This document shows positions 16,301 through 24,301 of a stretch of 28,715 bases of DNA, one piece after another (within the stretch, counting starts at the first letter, position 1; every line of letters starts with the position of its first letter). The position numbers were made by a program, and so were the translations under genes. The DNA is from Kuenenia sp039794105. Lineage in GTDB: Bacteria > Planctomycetota > Brocadiia > Brocadiales > Brocadiaceae. Below the pieces are notes generated by a model. The model saw only the letters and a program-made list of their open reading frames with translations. It did no database searches and was not told the DNA's origin. Location: positions 1-28,715 of the forward strand of contig NZ_JBDIWA010000042.1 in the NCBI RefSeq assembly GCF_039794105.1, in the 5' to 3' direction.

Positions 16301-17074
16301 ATGTCCATCTTAAAAACAGATGCAATTACCCTGGGAAGGACAGATTATAGCGATTCCAGCCAAATCATCATTTTCTATACCAGGGATTACGGGAAGATAG
16401 ATACCATTGCAAAAGGCTTCAAGCGCTCTTCAGGCAAGTACAACTCAAAAGCAGTCGATCTTTTAACGCACTACCGGATTCTCTTTATTAAAAAGGAACA
16501 TTCGACCCTCCATACCCTCACCGATGCAGTATTGCAAAACAACTACCCCACGTTCCGGAATGACCTTGATACGTATTTCAGGGCTTCCTATATGGCAGAG
16601 CTTGTCAACGAATTTACCGAAAAAAACGACCCCAACGAGCCGCTTTTTGATTTATTTCTTAATACGCTAAATCACATTGCCACCGACACAAACACCACAA
16701 TATGGTTATTGGCCTTTGAGTTAAAAATGCTCAACATTTTAGGATACTTACCGGAATGGGAGCATTGCATTCATTGTAAAAAGAAAATACCGCACCATGA
16801 GAGGGTTACTTTTAATGCAGTGGAAGGCGGCGCAAGATGTGTAGGGTGTCATGGAGAATTGAAAAACGGAATGATGATTTCTGCAGGCGCTATGTTTATT
16901 GCAGGGAGGTTGGCTAACCTTAATTTGCATCGGCTGGAACGTGTCCGGGTACAATTATCTATTTGTGTTGAAATAGAAAAGGTGCTGAGATATTATATTG
17001 TTTCGCTGTTGAAAAAAGAGTTAAACTCATGGAAATATGTTAACTTTTCCCCGCAAGAAGGCATAAAAATATGA
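16301..17074 (+). CDS. recO: DNA repair protein RecO
   Basis: 257-residue RecO, which with RecR loads RecA on SSB-coated single-stranded DNA in gap repair. The N-terminal OB-fold is seen in DAITLGRTDYSDSS and YGKIDTIAKGFKR. A helical domain follows, with a four-cysteine zinc site inserted: C156-x2-C159 and C180-x2-C183. Length is typical. The ATG at 16301 gives the family N-terminus. The 3' end overlaps the next gene by 4 bases (ATGA). Confidence 0.94.
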   Translation: MSILKTDAITLGRTDYSDSSQIIIFYTRDYGKIDTIAKGFKRSSGKYNSKAVDLLTHYRILFIKKEHSTLHTLTDAVLQNNYPTFRNDLDTYFRASYMAELVNEFTEKNDPNEPLFDLFLNTLNHIATDTNTTIWLLAFELKMLNILGYLPEWEHCIHCKKKIPHHERVTFNAVEGGARCVGCHGELKNGMMISAGAMFIAGRLANLNLHRLERVRVQLSICVEIEKVLRYYIVSLLKKELNSWKYVNFSPQEGIKI

Positions 17075-17997
17075 AATTGCACTCAGGTTTTTTCCCAATA
17101 ATAGTGCTTGCTGTTACATTTTTAATGTCAACGGCGTCTTACGGAAAATGGGTCTGGAACAAAGATACCGGGTGGATGCAGCCACCGACTGGCGACGTCG
17201 GATCACTGGAGCAGCGCTATAAAAATGCACTGTTCATGCTGGTGGAACAAAAATATGTTAGCGCCATAAAAGAATTTAAACTAATTATTGACGGTCATCC
17301 TGACTCAGAATATGCGGAGTCTGCTCAGATAAACATAGGATGGGCCTATTATCTCAATGGAGATTATAAAAGGGCATTAAAGGCATATGATACGGTTTTG
17401 CGGGAATATCCGGGAACAAAGAGGACAAAAGAGGTGCATGAGAAGGTGTTTCAGGTAGGTATTGCGCAAATGGAGACTAATGAGAAAGCCGCGATAAGGG
17501 TATTTGAAAAGATTATTGAGAATCACCCGATGGGACCTATTGCCCCTGAATCGCAAATTAAAATAGCAGATTGCTATTTCAAACTGGGATATTATGAAGA
17601 TGCGGTGGATGCATATAAGAAATTTATGGAAAACTATCCAAGAAACGAATGGATTCCCTATGTGCAGTATCAAATACCACTTTCAAAAGTTTACTTTGAA
17701 AGGCAGCAGGAGCGCAACTATGGTTTGCTGATATCCGCAAGGGAAGATTTTGAGGAATATCTCGTAACAAATCCACATGGGGTGTATGTTGAAGACGCCG
17801 GGAGAATGATAGAAGAAATAAGAGTTATTGAAGCAAAGCGGGAGTTTGAAATTGGCGAGTTTTACTTGAGGAGAAAAACCCCGTCTTCCGCGGCGATTTA
17901 TTTTAAATATGTTATGAAGGATTTTCCTGATACTATTTGGGCGGAAAGGGCTATGGAAAGATTGGAATTTCTCAGGATGATTGAGGCGATAAAATAA
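17071..17997 (+). CDS. BamD/YbgF-like exported TPR protein
   Basis: 308-residue exported protein. Residues 1-24 are a signal peptide (cleavage likely after ASYG). Four to six TPR-like helical pairs follow from about residue 45, with BamD/YfiO-like patterns such as YADAI.F..I...P.S.YA..A (here EFKLIIDGHPDSEYAESAQ, YDTVLREYPGTKR, YKKFMENYPRNEW). BamD anchors the outer-membrane protein assembly machine, and CpoB/YbgF is a periplasmic relative. No lipobox Cys is present, unlike classic BamD. An lptE-like gene follows (25-bp gap), in keeping with outer-membrane biogenesis. The start overlaps the recO stop. Confidence 0.8.
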   Translation: MKLHSGFFPIIVLAVTFLMSTASYGKWVWNKDTGWMQPPTGDVGSLEQRYKNALFMLVEQKYVSAIKEFKLIIDGHPDSEYAESAQINIGWAYYLNGDYKRALKAYDTVLREYPGTKRTKEVHEKVFQVGIAQMETNEKAAIRVFEKIIENHPMGPIAPESQIKIADCYFKLGYYEDAVDAYKKFMENYPRNEWIPYVQYQIPLSKVYFERQQERNYGLLISAREDFEEYLVTNPHGVYVEDAGRMIEEIRVIEAKREFEIGEFYLRRKTPSSAAIYFKYVMKDFPDTIWAERAMERLEFLRMIEAIK

Positions 17998-18022
17998 CCC
18001 TATGAGAAAAAGATAAAACATT

Positions 18023-18568
18023 ATGCCAAAGTGTTTTTATAAAATGACAATACCCTGTGTTTTTAAAAGAAGGCATTACACCCTTTCTGCTCTGGTGTTT
18101 TTAATGATCTTCTTTTTTATAGCGGGATGCGGTTACAGCTCAAAGTCATTGCTTCGTTCAAATGTTCGAAGCATCTATGTCCCCATTTTTGATAATGATA
18201 CCTTTCGCAGAGGATATGAATTCGATTTAACCAGGGCAGTACGCGACCAACTGTTGTTAAGAACAAATTTGCGTATTGTTGATAAAGATGAAGCAGACTC
18301 CATTCTGTTTGGAAAAATTTCCAGTGTAAATGAAAATGTATTAATTGAGGACAGAAAAGACAATATTGTGGAAAGTAGAGTAACTATCAGGGCGGACATT
18401 CGATGGGTTGATACACGGACGGGAAGGGCAATCGTTGAACGGAAGAATATAAAAGGCACGACAGAGTTTATTGTTTTAAGAAATGAAACGCTCTCTTCTT
18501 CCAGTAACGAATCATTTGTAAAATTGGCGCAAAGTATTGTGGAATCAATGGAGGAAGATTGGTGGTAA
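18023..18568 (+). CDS. LptE-like outer-membrane lipoprotein
   Basis: 181-residue predicted lipoprotein. A hydrophobic segment (about 21-35) ends in the lipobox FIAGC with Cys36, then GYSS, the GCGY start typical of LptE. The body has the LptE-family pattern: VRSIYVPIFDNDTFRRGYE, then LTRAVRDQLLLRTNLRIV and a beta-rich tail. LptE plugs the LptD barrel that inserts lipopolysaccharide in the outer membrane. The N-terminus is long for a signal peptide, so the ATG at 18044 may be the true start. Whether the host makes LPS cannot be read from this window. Confidence 0.75.
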   Translation: MPKCFYKMTIPCVFKRRHYTLSALVFLMIFFFIAGCGYSSKSLLRSNVRSIYVPIFDNDTFRRGYEFDLTRAVRDQLLLRTNLRIVDKDEADSILFGKISSVNENVLIEDRKDNIVESRVTIRADIRWVDTRTGRAIVERKNIKGTTEFIVLRNETLSSSSNESFVKLAQSIVESMEEDWW

Positions 18569-18621
18569 AACATCAGTAATTTCTTCGCACTTTTGGCAAA
18601 ATATTTACTGGTTCCTTATGC

Positions 18622-18682
18622 AATCTACAATCTACAGTCGGCAGTCGGCAATTTGCAGATTGAGGATTGAGGACTGGGGATT
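18622..18682. repeat. Cluster of short direct repeats in the lptE-folP gap
   Basis: The gap holds tandem doublets: CAATCTACAATCTAC, AGTCGGCAGTCGGCA and GATTGAGGATTGAGGA, in that order. The outer pairs are roughly reverse-complementary (CAATCT against AGATTG), so the stretch can fold into a hairpin. It resembles the short sequence-simple dispersed repeats also seen at 26599-26700. It may separate two transcription units. Confidence 0.55.
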
Positions 18683-18761
18683 GTTTTCAGGCTTGTCCGA
18701 TTTAGGATTTTACCGTTTAATGTACGGGTGTGTTTAATAATCATCCTATTTATGTAATACG

Positions 18762-19661
18762 GTGCCACCAGATCAAATGCGGGAAGACACGAACGGAAGC
18801 ATTCATGAAAATTCAGGTAACGGGTATTTTGAAATTGATTACCCTCGGGGAAAGCTGTGCCTGGGCAGGAAAACACACATTATGGGTGTTTTGAATATAA
18901 CGCCCGATTCCTTTTATGATGGCAACAAGAATTTTGTTCCTGAAGATGCGATTAATCACGCGCATAAGATAATAGCTGAAGGAGCAGATATTATTGATAT
19001 TGGCGGCGAATCTACCAGACCTGGGGCGAGTCCGATATCTGTAGAAGAAGAATTAAAGAGAGTGATTCCGCTGATAAAGATACTATCAAAAGAGATCAAT
19101 AAACCTATCTCCATCGATACATACAAGGCAGTTGTGGCAAAGAGAGCAATTGAAGAGGGTGCGTCAATGGTAAATGACATTGGCGGTTTGATTGACGATG
19201 AAAACATGTCAAAGGTCATTGCCGGGGCAAGAGTGCCTGTTGTCATAATGCATAAAAAAGGATCTCCCCTGACAATGCAAAAAAATCCCATATGTAAAGA
19301 TCTGTTTCCGGAAATAATATCCTGTTTGAAGAGATCCATTTCTACCGCAATGGAAGCAGGAATTGAGAAAAGTAAAATAATTTTGGATCCGGGGATAGGT
19401 TTTGGCAAGACTATGCAGCAAAATCTGGAAATACTGAAAAGGCTATACGAGTTTAAGGGAATGGGATATCCTTTGCTAATAGGCACATCCCGGAAAAATT
19501 TTATTGGCGCGCTATTGAATGTTTCAGTGCAGGAGCGTTTATACGGAACGCTTGCCACCCTTGCCGTGGCAATTATGAATGGCGCAAATATCATACGGGT
19601 ACATGATGTTAAAGCTGCCGTCCATGTGGCGACAATATGCGATGCGATAAGGAATACTTAA
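18762..19661 (+). CDS. folP: Dihydropteroate synthase
   Basis: 299-residue folate enzyme that condenses p-aminobenzoate with dihydropterin diphosphate. All TIM-barrel signatures are present: MGVLNITPDSF (41-51), GGESTRPG (81-88), SIDT (Asp119), MHKKG (163-167), DPGIGFGK (209-216), GTSRK (241-245) and a final RVHDV. A GTG start at 18762 gives a slightly long N-terminus; an ATG at 18777 is also possible. The stop is 1 base before cdaA. Another folate gene, folE, closes the same cluster. Confidence 0.96.
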   Translation: MPPDQMREDTNGSIHENSGNGYFEIDYPRGKLCLGRKTHIMGVLNITPDSFYDGNKNFVPEDAINHAHKIIAEGADIIDIGGESTRPGASPISVEEELKRVIPLIKILSKEINKPISIDTYKAVVAKRAIEEGASMVNDIGGLIDDENMSKVIAGARVPVVIMHKKGSPLTMQKNPICKDLFPEIISCLKRSISTAMEAGIEKSKIILDPGIGFGKTMQQNLEILKRLYEFKGMGYPLLIGTSRKNFIGALLNVSVQERLYGTLATLAVAIMNGANIIRVHDVKAAVHVATICDAIRNT

Positions 19662-19662
19662 G

Positions 19663-20475
19663 ATGTTAGAAAACCTGTCAGTATTATTCGGAGATATCAG
19701 CGGACGTATGATTATACGGTCGGCGGGGGAGATATTTCTTATTTATATAATGCTTTACGCCGTCCTCAGAATTATGCAGGGTACGAGCGGCACAAGCATT
19801 TTAAGAGGTGTGGCGTTTATTATTGTTTTGATCTCCGTAGGTATATTGTTTTTTATCAGGAAACTGCAATTATATACGATCAATTGGCTGGTAACGGAAT
19901 TTGTGCCGGTGTTTATTGTGCCAATGATTATTTTATTTCAACCGGAATTCCGGCGTGCATTGTTTAGGCTTGGGCAGAGCCCTGTTTTCAGCGCCATGGC
20001 AAAACCTGATTACCGGGTAGTTGATGAAATACTTAAGGCTGTCGGCATTTTATCAAAAAAGAGAATAGGCGCGCTTATTGCAATAGAAAGGGAAGCAGGC
20101 CTGAACAACTTTGCAGAAACCGGGATTAAACTAAATGCTGATGCCACCTGTGAACTGCTATGCTCTATCTTCTGGCCAGGTTCTCCATTGCACGATGGTG
20201 CGGTGATTATTCAGGAGCAGAAAATAAGCGCTGCCGGATGTTTGTTGCCGCTTACCGGAAATAAAGAATTATCAAAAGAGCTGGGAACACGTCACCGGGC
20301 GGCTGTCGGGCTTACAGAGGAAACGGACGCAATTGTGATTGTTGTATCTGAGGAGACGGGCAATGTGTCTGTGACATACAAAGGGACATTGAACCGTGGG
20401 GTTGATGACAAAGAATTGAAAAAGATTCTGAACGAACTATCCTCTGAAAAGTTTAGCCTTTCCAGGACTAAATAG
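19663..20475 (+). CDS. cdaA: Diadenylate cyclase (c-di-AMP synthase), CdaA type
   Basis: 270-residue membrane-bound DAC-domain enzyme that makes c-di-AMP from two ATP. Three N-terminal membrane helices lie at about residues 20-38, 48-66 and 78-92. The DisA_N/DAC catalytic domain follows (about 110-255) with the DGA motif (178-180) and the GTRHRAA motif (RHR 210-212). Length and layout match the CdaA class of Firmicutes and several Gram-negatives. Its regulator cdaR follows 2 bases downstream. In other bacteria c-di-AMP controls potassium and osmotic balance and cell wall homeostasis. Confidence 0.95.
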   Translation: MLENLSVLFGDISGRMIIRSAGEIFLIYIMLYAVLRIMQGTSGTSILRGVAFIIVLISVGILFFIRKLQLYTINWLVTEFVPVFIVPMIILFQPEFRRALFRLGQSPVFSAMAKPDYRVVDEILKAVGILSKKRIGALIAIEREAGLNNFAETGIKLNADATCELLCSIFWPGSPLHDGAVIIQEQKISAAGCLLPLTGNKELSKELGTRHRAAVGLTEETDAIVIVVSEETGNVSVTYKGTLNRGVDDKELKKILNELSSEKFSLSRTK

Positions 20476-20477
20476 TC

Positions 20478-21488
20478 GTGATTAAAGAAATAATTACCGG
20501 CAATCTTCTCACAAAATTTATGGCATTAGTGATGGCAATCGCCCTCTGGCTGTATGCAATTAACAGGCATACGGAAGATTTGACAGAGGTTGTGAGGCTA
20601 TCAGTTTCTGTCCCAACAGGAATTACGGTGCTTGAGCAAAGTGCGGAAGATATTGTGGTGCATCTCAGAGGCCCTCAAAATGTGATTGAAACGACGAAGG
20701 GTCTGATCAAAGACCAAAAAGTTCATGCAAAATACGTTATCCAGGAATCTCCGGAGGGAATTGAGGATCAAATCAAACAGACGGTAATTATTGGCAGAGA
20801 GCATCTCGGCCTGCCTAATTCCGTCAAATTAATATCCGTTTACCCTGAAAAGGTAAGCGTCTTACTGGGGAAATTGCAAAAAAAAAGGCTTAAGGTTAAT
20901 TTGCAAAAAAAAGGGGAGCCTGCTATCGGATATACTATTGCGAACGAATTTGTTTTTCCAGCCGAAGTAGAAGTTGAAGGCCCTTTGAATGCTTTAAAAG
21001 AGGTTGTATCTATTAACACGATACCTGTCGATATTGGAGGTATTACCGTTGAACAAAACCGCACTTTTCCCTGGCGAATTGAGATTGATCAAAAAGTAAC
21101 CATTAAACATGGAGATAAAAGCATTACGGTGCCTGTTGTCTGCGATCAGGATATACGCATGTGGCTGCAGGTTGTGGAAAAACAGGAAACCATGGTTGTA
21201 GAAAAGTTAAAAATAAAAATACTGATGCCGGATAATTATCCGTATGTTATTAAATTGAGAGATGAGTACGTCAATGTAAAAATAAAAGGTTCAAAGCTTT
21301 TGCTGGAAAAGCTGAATCCGGAGGATATCTTGCCATATGTTGATGTTACTTCATTAAAACCCCCGGGCCCCTACAAACAGCCGATTAAATGCCATTTAAG
21401 CAAAAATCTTGAAATTGTTGGTAAATTGCCAGATGCCCACCTTGATATCCGGGAAAGGGAGAACCCTTCAGAAAGCGGAAAACAATGA
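20478..21488 (+). CDS. cdaR: YbbR-domain protein, CdaR-like regulator of CdaA
   Basis: 336-residue protein with one N-terminal membrane helix (LTKFMALVMAIALWLYAI) followed by an extracytoplasmic region holding about three YbbR-type beta-rich repeats (each with a V.V..P..G or V.G...V pattern, for example ITVLEQSAEDIVVHLRGPQN). CdaR contacts CdaA and modulates c-di-AMP synthesis. Start is GTG at 20478, 2 bases after cdaA. The C-terminus overlaps pdxJ by 4 bases. The usual glmM neighbour of this pair is absent in this window. Confidence 0.88.
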   Translation: MIKEIITGNLLTKFMALVMAIALWLYAINRHTEDLTEVVRLSVSVPTGITVLEQSAEDIVVHLRGPQNVIETTKGLIKDQKVHAKYVIQESPEGIEDQIKQTVIIGREHLGLPNSVKLISVYPEKVSVLLGKLQKKRLKVNLQKKGEPAIGYTIANEFVFPAEVEVEGPLNALKEVVSINTIPVDIGGITVEQNRTFPWRIEIDQKVTIKHGDKSITVPVVCDQDIRMWLQVVEKQETMVVEKLKIKILMPDNYPYVIKLRDEYVNVKIKGSKLLLEKLNPEDILPYVDVTSLKPPGPYKQPIKCHLSKNLEIVGKLPDAHLDIRERENPSESGKQ

Positions 21489-22234
21489 TAAAGTTAGGAG
21501 TAAACATCGACCATGTTGCCACCATCCGCCAGGCAAGAAAGACGTATGAACCTGATCCTGTGACTGCCGCCTCTTTTGCAATTCTTGGCGGCGCAGATAT
21601 TATTACCGTTCATTTGAGAGAAGACAGAAGGCACATACAAGACCGGGATATACTATTACTCAGGGAAACGGTTTTTACCAAACTAAACCTTGAGATGTCC
21701 ATTGCGGATGAAATTGTAGACATAGCAATTAAAACAAAACCCGAACAGGTCGCCCTCGTACCTGAAAAAAGGCAAGAGATTACCACCGAGGGCGGGCTTG
21801 ATGTAACGTCACAAAAAAGTGTTATTGGCAGGGTGGTAAAACGCCTTGCCGATGCAGGCATATTGATAAGTCTTTTTATAGATCCTGAAGAAGAACAGAT
21901 TGTGGCCGCAAAAGAGGTTGGGTCACAGTTTATAGAACTGCATACAGGTAATTATGCAAATGCAAAGGATGTGGACTTAAGGGCGAAATGGATGGAAAAA
22001 CTCAGGCAAGGCATTAAGATTGCGCATGGTTTAGGTTTAAGGGTAAATGCAGGGCATGGGTTAACCTATCAGAATGTTGGGTCTATCGTGGAATCACTGG
22101 ATGTAGAAGAGTTGCATATCGGGCATAGCATCGTTTCCCGATCTGTTTTTGTCGGAATAAAAAAAGCCGTACAGGAAATGAAAGATTTGATTTTCAGGCA
22201 CAGTATGGCAAAGCAGGGGACTTCGTTGGACTAA
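21485..22234 (+). CDS. pdxJ: Pyridoxine 5'-phosphate synthase
   Basis: 249-residue TIM-barrel enzyme that makes pyridoxine 5'-phosphate from 1-deoxyxylulose 5-phosphate and 3-amino-2-oxopropyl phosphate in the DXP-dependent vitamin B6 route. Family blocks: KLGVNIDHVATIRQAR at the N-terminus, DIITVHLREDRRHI, LVPEKR, ELHTGNYA, NAGHGLTYQN and HIGHSIV. Length is normal. The ATG overlaps the cdaR stop (ATGA). Its product is the cofactor supply for many aminotransferases; nothing more links it to c-di-AMP. Confidence 0.96.
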   Translation: MIKLGVNIDHVATIRQARKTYEPDPVTAASFAILGGADIITVHLREDRRHIQDRDILLLRETVFTKLNLEMSIADEIVDIAIKTKPEQVALVPEKRQEITTEGGLDVTSQKSVIGRVVKRLADAGILISLFIDPEEEQIVAAKEVGSQFIELHTGNYANAKDVDLRAKWMEKLRQGIKIAHGLGLRVNAGHGLTYQNVGSIVESLDVEELHIGHSIVSRSVFVGIKKAVQEMKDLIFRHSMAKQGTSLD

Positions 22235-22361
22235 CTTGGTGTTTAAGAATTTCAATATTTTTTTTTACTTTGGATAAACGATTGCATTTCAAAAGGTAGA
22301 AAGCATTATTTCTTGCGTACCATAATTGTGTTTTTGTTATTTCTGAAAAAGGAGCTTGATT

Positions 22362-23231
22362 ATGTTTAAAGGTTCCCTGGTGGCCTTGGTAACCCCCTTT
22401 AATAATGGACAAGTTGATTATAAAAAATTAAAAGAGCTTGTTGAATTTCATATTGAGAACGGAACAAATGGAATCGTTCCCTGCGGCACAACCGGCGAGG
22501 CCGCAACGCTTTCTTTTGAAGAACATGAACAGGTGGTAAGCGAGGTGGTAAATTATGTATCCGGCAGGATACCCGTTATCGCGGGAGCGGGGTCGAACAA
22601 TACCAAAGAAGCCATCCATTTGACAAAACATGCCAGAAAAACAGGGGCAGACGGCGCTTTGGTCATTACTCCTTATTATAATAAACCAACCCCTGAAGGG
22701 CTTTACCGGCATTATAAAGCAATAGCAGAAGAGGTTGATATTCCCATTGTAATATATAATGTACCTTCCAGGACGGGTATTTCTATTTTGCCCGAAACCG
22801 TGGCAAGGCTTGCTGAAATGAAAAACATTGTGGCAATAAAAGATGCTACCGGGAATATCGATCAGGCAACGAAAATATTGCAACTGTGCAATATAACAGT
22901 TCTTTCCGGAGAAGATTCCCTTATCCTCCCCATTATGTCCGTGGGAGGGAAAGGGGTAATATCGGTAACCGCCAATATAGTTCCGTCCGATACCGCCACT
23001 CTCGTCAGGCATTGTTTAGAAGGCAATTTCGGGAAGGCGCTGGAATACCACTACAAGCTCTTTCCGTTATGCAAAGGGATGTTTGTTGAGACAAATCCCA
23101 TTCCTGTGAAGACGGCTATGAAATTATTAGGGAGGCTAAACGGTGAGATGCGTTTGCCGCTGTGCGAGATAACGAAAGAAAATGAGGAAAGACTAAAGAC
23201 TGTATTAGAGGATTATGGATTATTGTCATAG
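22362..23231 (+). CDS. dapA: 4-hydroxy-tetrahydrodipicolinate synthase
   Basis: 289-residue aldolase that condenses pyruvate with aspartate semialdehyde on the diaminopimelate/lysine path. Active-site residues are visible: Thr43-Thr44 (GTTGE), Tyr105 region (PYYNKPT), Tyr132 and Arg137 (YNVPSRTG) and the Schiff-base Lys160 (AIKDATG). Length is normal. I start at ATG 22362, which has AAAAAGGAG nine bases upstream; the TTG at 22356 is too close to that site. It lies 127 bp after pdxJ and 12 bp before folE. Confidence 0.96.
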   Translation: MFKGSLVALVTPFNNGQVDYKKLKELVEFHIENGTNGIVPCGTTGEAATLSFEEHEQVVSEVVNYVSGRIPVIAGAGSNNTKEAIHLTKHARKTGADGALVITPYYNKPTPEGLYRHYKAIAEEVDIPIVIYNVPSRTGISILPETVARLAEMKNIVAIKDATGNIDQATKILQLCNITVLSGEDSLILPIMSVGGKGVISVTANIVPSDTATLVRHCLEGNFGKALEYHYKLFPLCKGMFVETNPIPVKTAMKLLGRLNGEMRLPLCEITKENEERLKTVLEDYGLLS

Positions 23232-23243
23232 AGGAGCTTTTTT

Positions 23244-23807
23244 TTGATAGATAAGGAAAAAATTCAGGCGGCTATACGTTTATTTATAGAAGGCATCGGA
23301 GAAGACCCCAACCGTGAAGGATTGCAGGAAACACCTGAAAGGGTCGCCGAAATGTGCGAAGAGATATTTGCGGGTATCGGGCAGGATTCTCACTCTGTAA
23401 TTAAGGTATTAAAATCTGAAAAATACGATGAAATAGTTCTTTTAAAAGACATTCCTTTTTATTCCATGTGTGAACACCATCTCCTTCCTTTCAGTGGAGT
23501 TGCCCATGTTGCCTATATCCCTCAGGGGAACAGGGTAACGGGCATTAGTAAACTTGCCAGAGTGGTTAATATTGAAGCAAGGCGGCCACAGGTACAGGAA
23601 AGGCTTACTACCGATATTGCCGAATCTATCATGAAGGCATTAAAACCCAAGGGTGTTCTCACCATCATTGAAGCAGAACATCTCTGCATGACCATGCGGG
23701 GAATAAAAAAACCCGGCACAAAGGTACTAACTTCGGTAGTAAGAGGCATCTTTCGCGATAACCCTGCCACCCGTGCGGAAGTTATGGCATTAATCAAGGG
23801 ACATTAA
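23244..23807 (+). CDS. folE: GTP cyclohydrolase I
   Basis: 187-residue type IA enzyme that opens GTP to 7,8-dihydroneopterin triphosphate, the first step of folate synthesis. Zinc ligands are Cys76 and His79 (CEHHLLPF) and Cys148 (HLCMTMRG), with the catalytic His-rich loop intact. Other blocks: GLQETPERVA and RPQVQERLT. Start is TTG at 23244, eight bases after GAGGAG, because no in-frame ATG fits. It ends the cluster that also carries folP. Confidence 0.96.
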   Translation: MIDKEKIQAAIRLFIEGIGEDPNREGLQETPERVAEMCEEIFAGIGQDSHSVIKVLKSEKYDEIVLLKDIPFYSMCEHHLLPFSGVAHVAYIPQGNRVTGISKLARVVNIEARRPQVQERLTTDIAESIMKALKPKGVLTIIEAEHLCMTMRGIKKPGTKVLTSVVRGIFRDNPATRAEVMALIKGH

Positions 23808-23819
23808 AAATCCGTAACA

Positions 23820-23853
23820 TTTTGTAACTATTCAGCGTAATCTATTAAACTAC
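23820..23853 (-). repeat. 34-bp dispersed repeat, copy B (inverted)
   Basis: Exact reverse complement of 133-166. It begins 12 bases after the folE stop. The identity ends sharply on both sides, so the shared unit is 34 bp at most between these two copies. Confidence 0.75.
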
Positions 23854-23864
23854 TGAAAAACAAC

Positions 23865-24243
23865 AGGCCTGAAGGGCAGAAAGCATATAGCCAGGGGTGA
23901 AGCCCCATAAGCGCTAACTTGTTTTTGATATTTTTCCCTTGTCTGCCGTCAGGCAGAAAGGAGTCTAATATCGAATATCGAACAAGGAATAATGAATGTC
24001 GAAGGATAAGAGAATATTTGATCTTGAAGCATGTCCTCATGTATATGGGGAAACGTTAATAGATTTTGCCTTTTTTGTAACAAGCGTAAAAACCGCGAAA
24101 CAAAAGGAGGATAAGAAAACCTCATAATTCGAAATTCCTTGTTCGATATTCGTTATTCAATACACGGTTACATTAATCCGTAATTTTAAGTTAGCGCTTA
24201 TGGGGCTTCACCCCCTGCTATATACTGACAGCCTTTCAGGCCT
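23865..24243. repeat. Nested inverted-repeat element (MITE-like)
   Basis: The outer arms, about 55 bp (23865-23920 and 24188-24243), share a perfect 27-bp inner part (23894-23920 against 24188-24214, GGGGTGAAGCCCCATAAGCG...) and a looser outer part ending in AGGCCTGAA/TTCAGGCCT. Inside the 267-bp loop lies a second perfect inverted repeat of 19 bp (23972-23990 against 24134-24152, CGAATATCGAACAAGGAAT). No reading frame of note is inside. This suggests a non-autonomous palindromic element, or one repeat inserted in another. Confidence 0.65.
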
Positions 24244-24264
24244 AACCTTGAAATTCCTAAACGT

Positions 24265-24284
24265 TTAGGGGACACTTCCCATAT
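24265..24284 (-). repeat. 20-bp GGGAAGTGTCCC-type repeat, inverted copy
   Basis: Reverse complement of 204-223 over all 20 bases. Its core also pairs with 24312-24323, giving a potential 12-bp stem with a 31-nt loop. Confidence 0.65.
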
Positions 24285-24301
24285 TTCTTGCTTGATTTGG
24301 T

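Noticed and set aside
18956..19594. 212-residue frame opposite folP
   Set aside because: Antisense to a gene with all dihydropteroate synthase signatures; no homology recognised.
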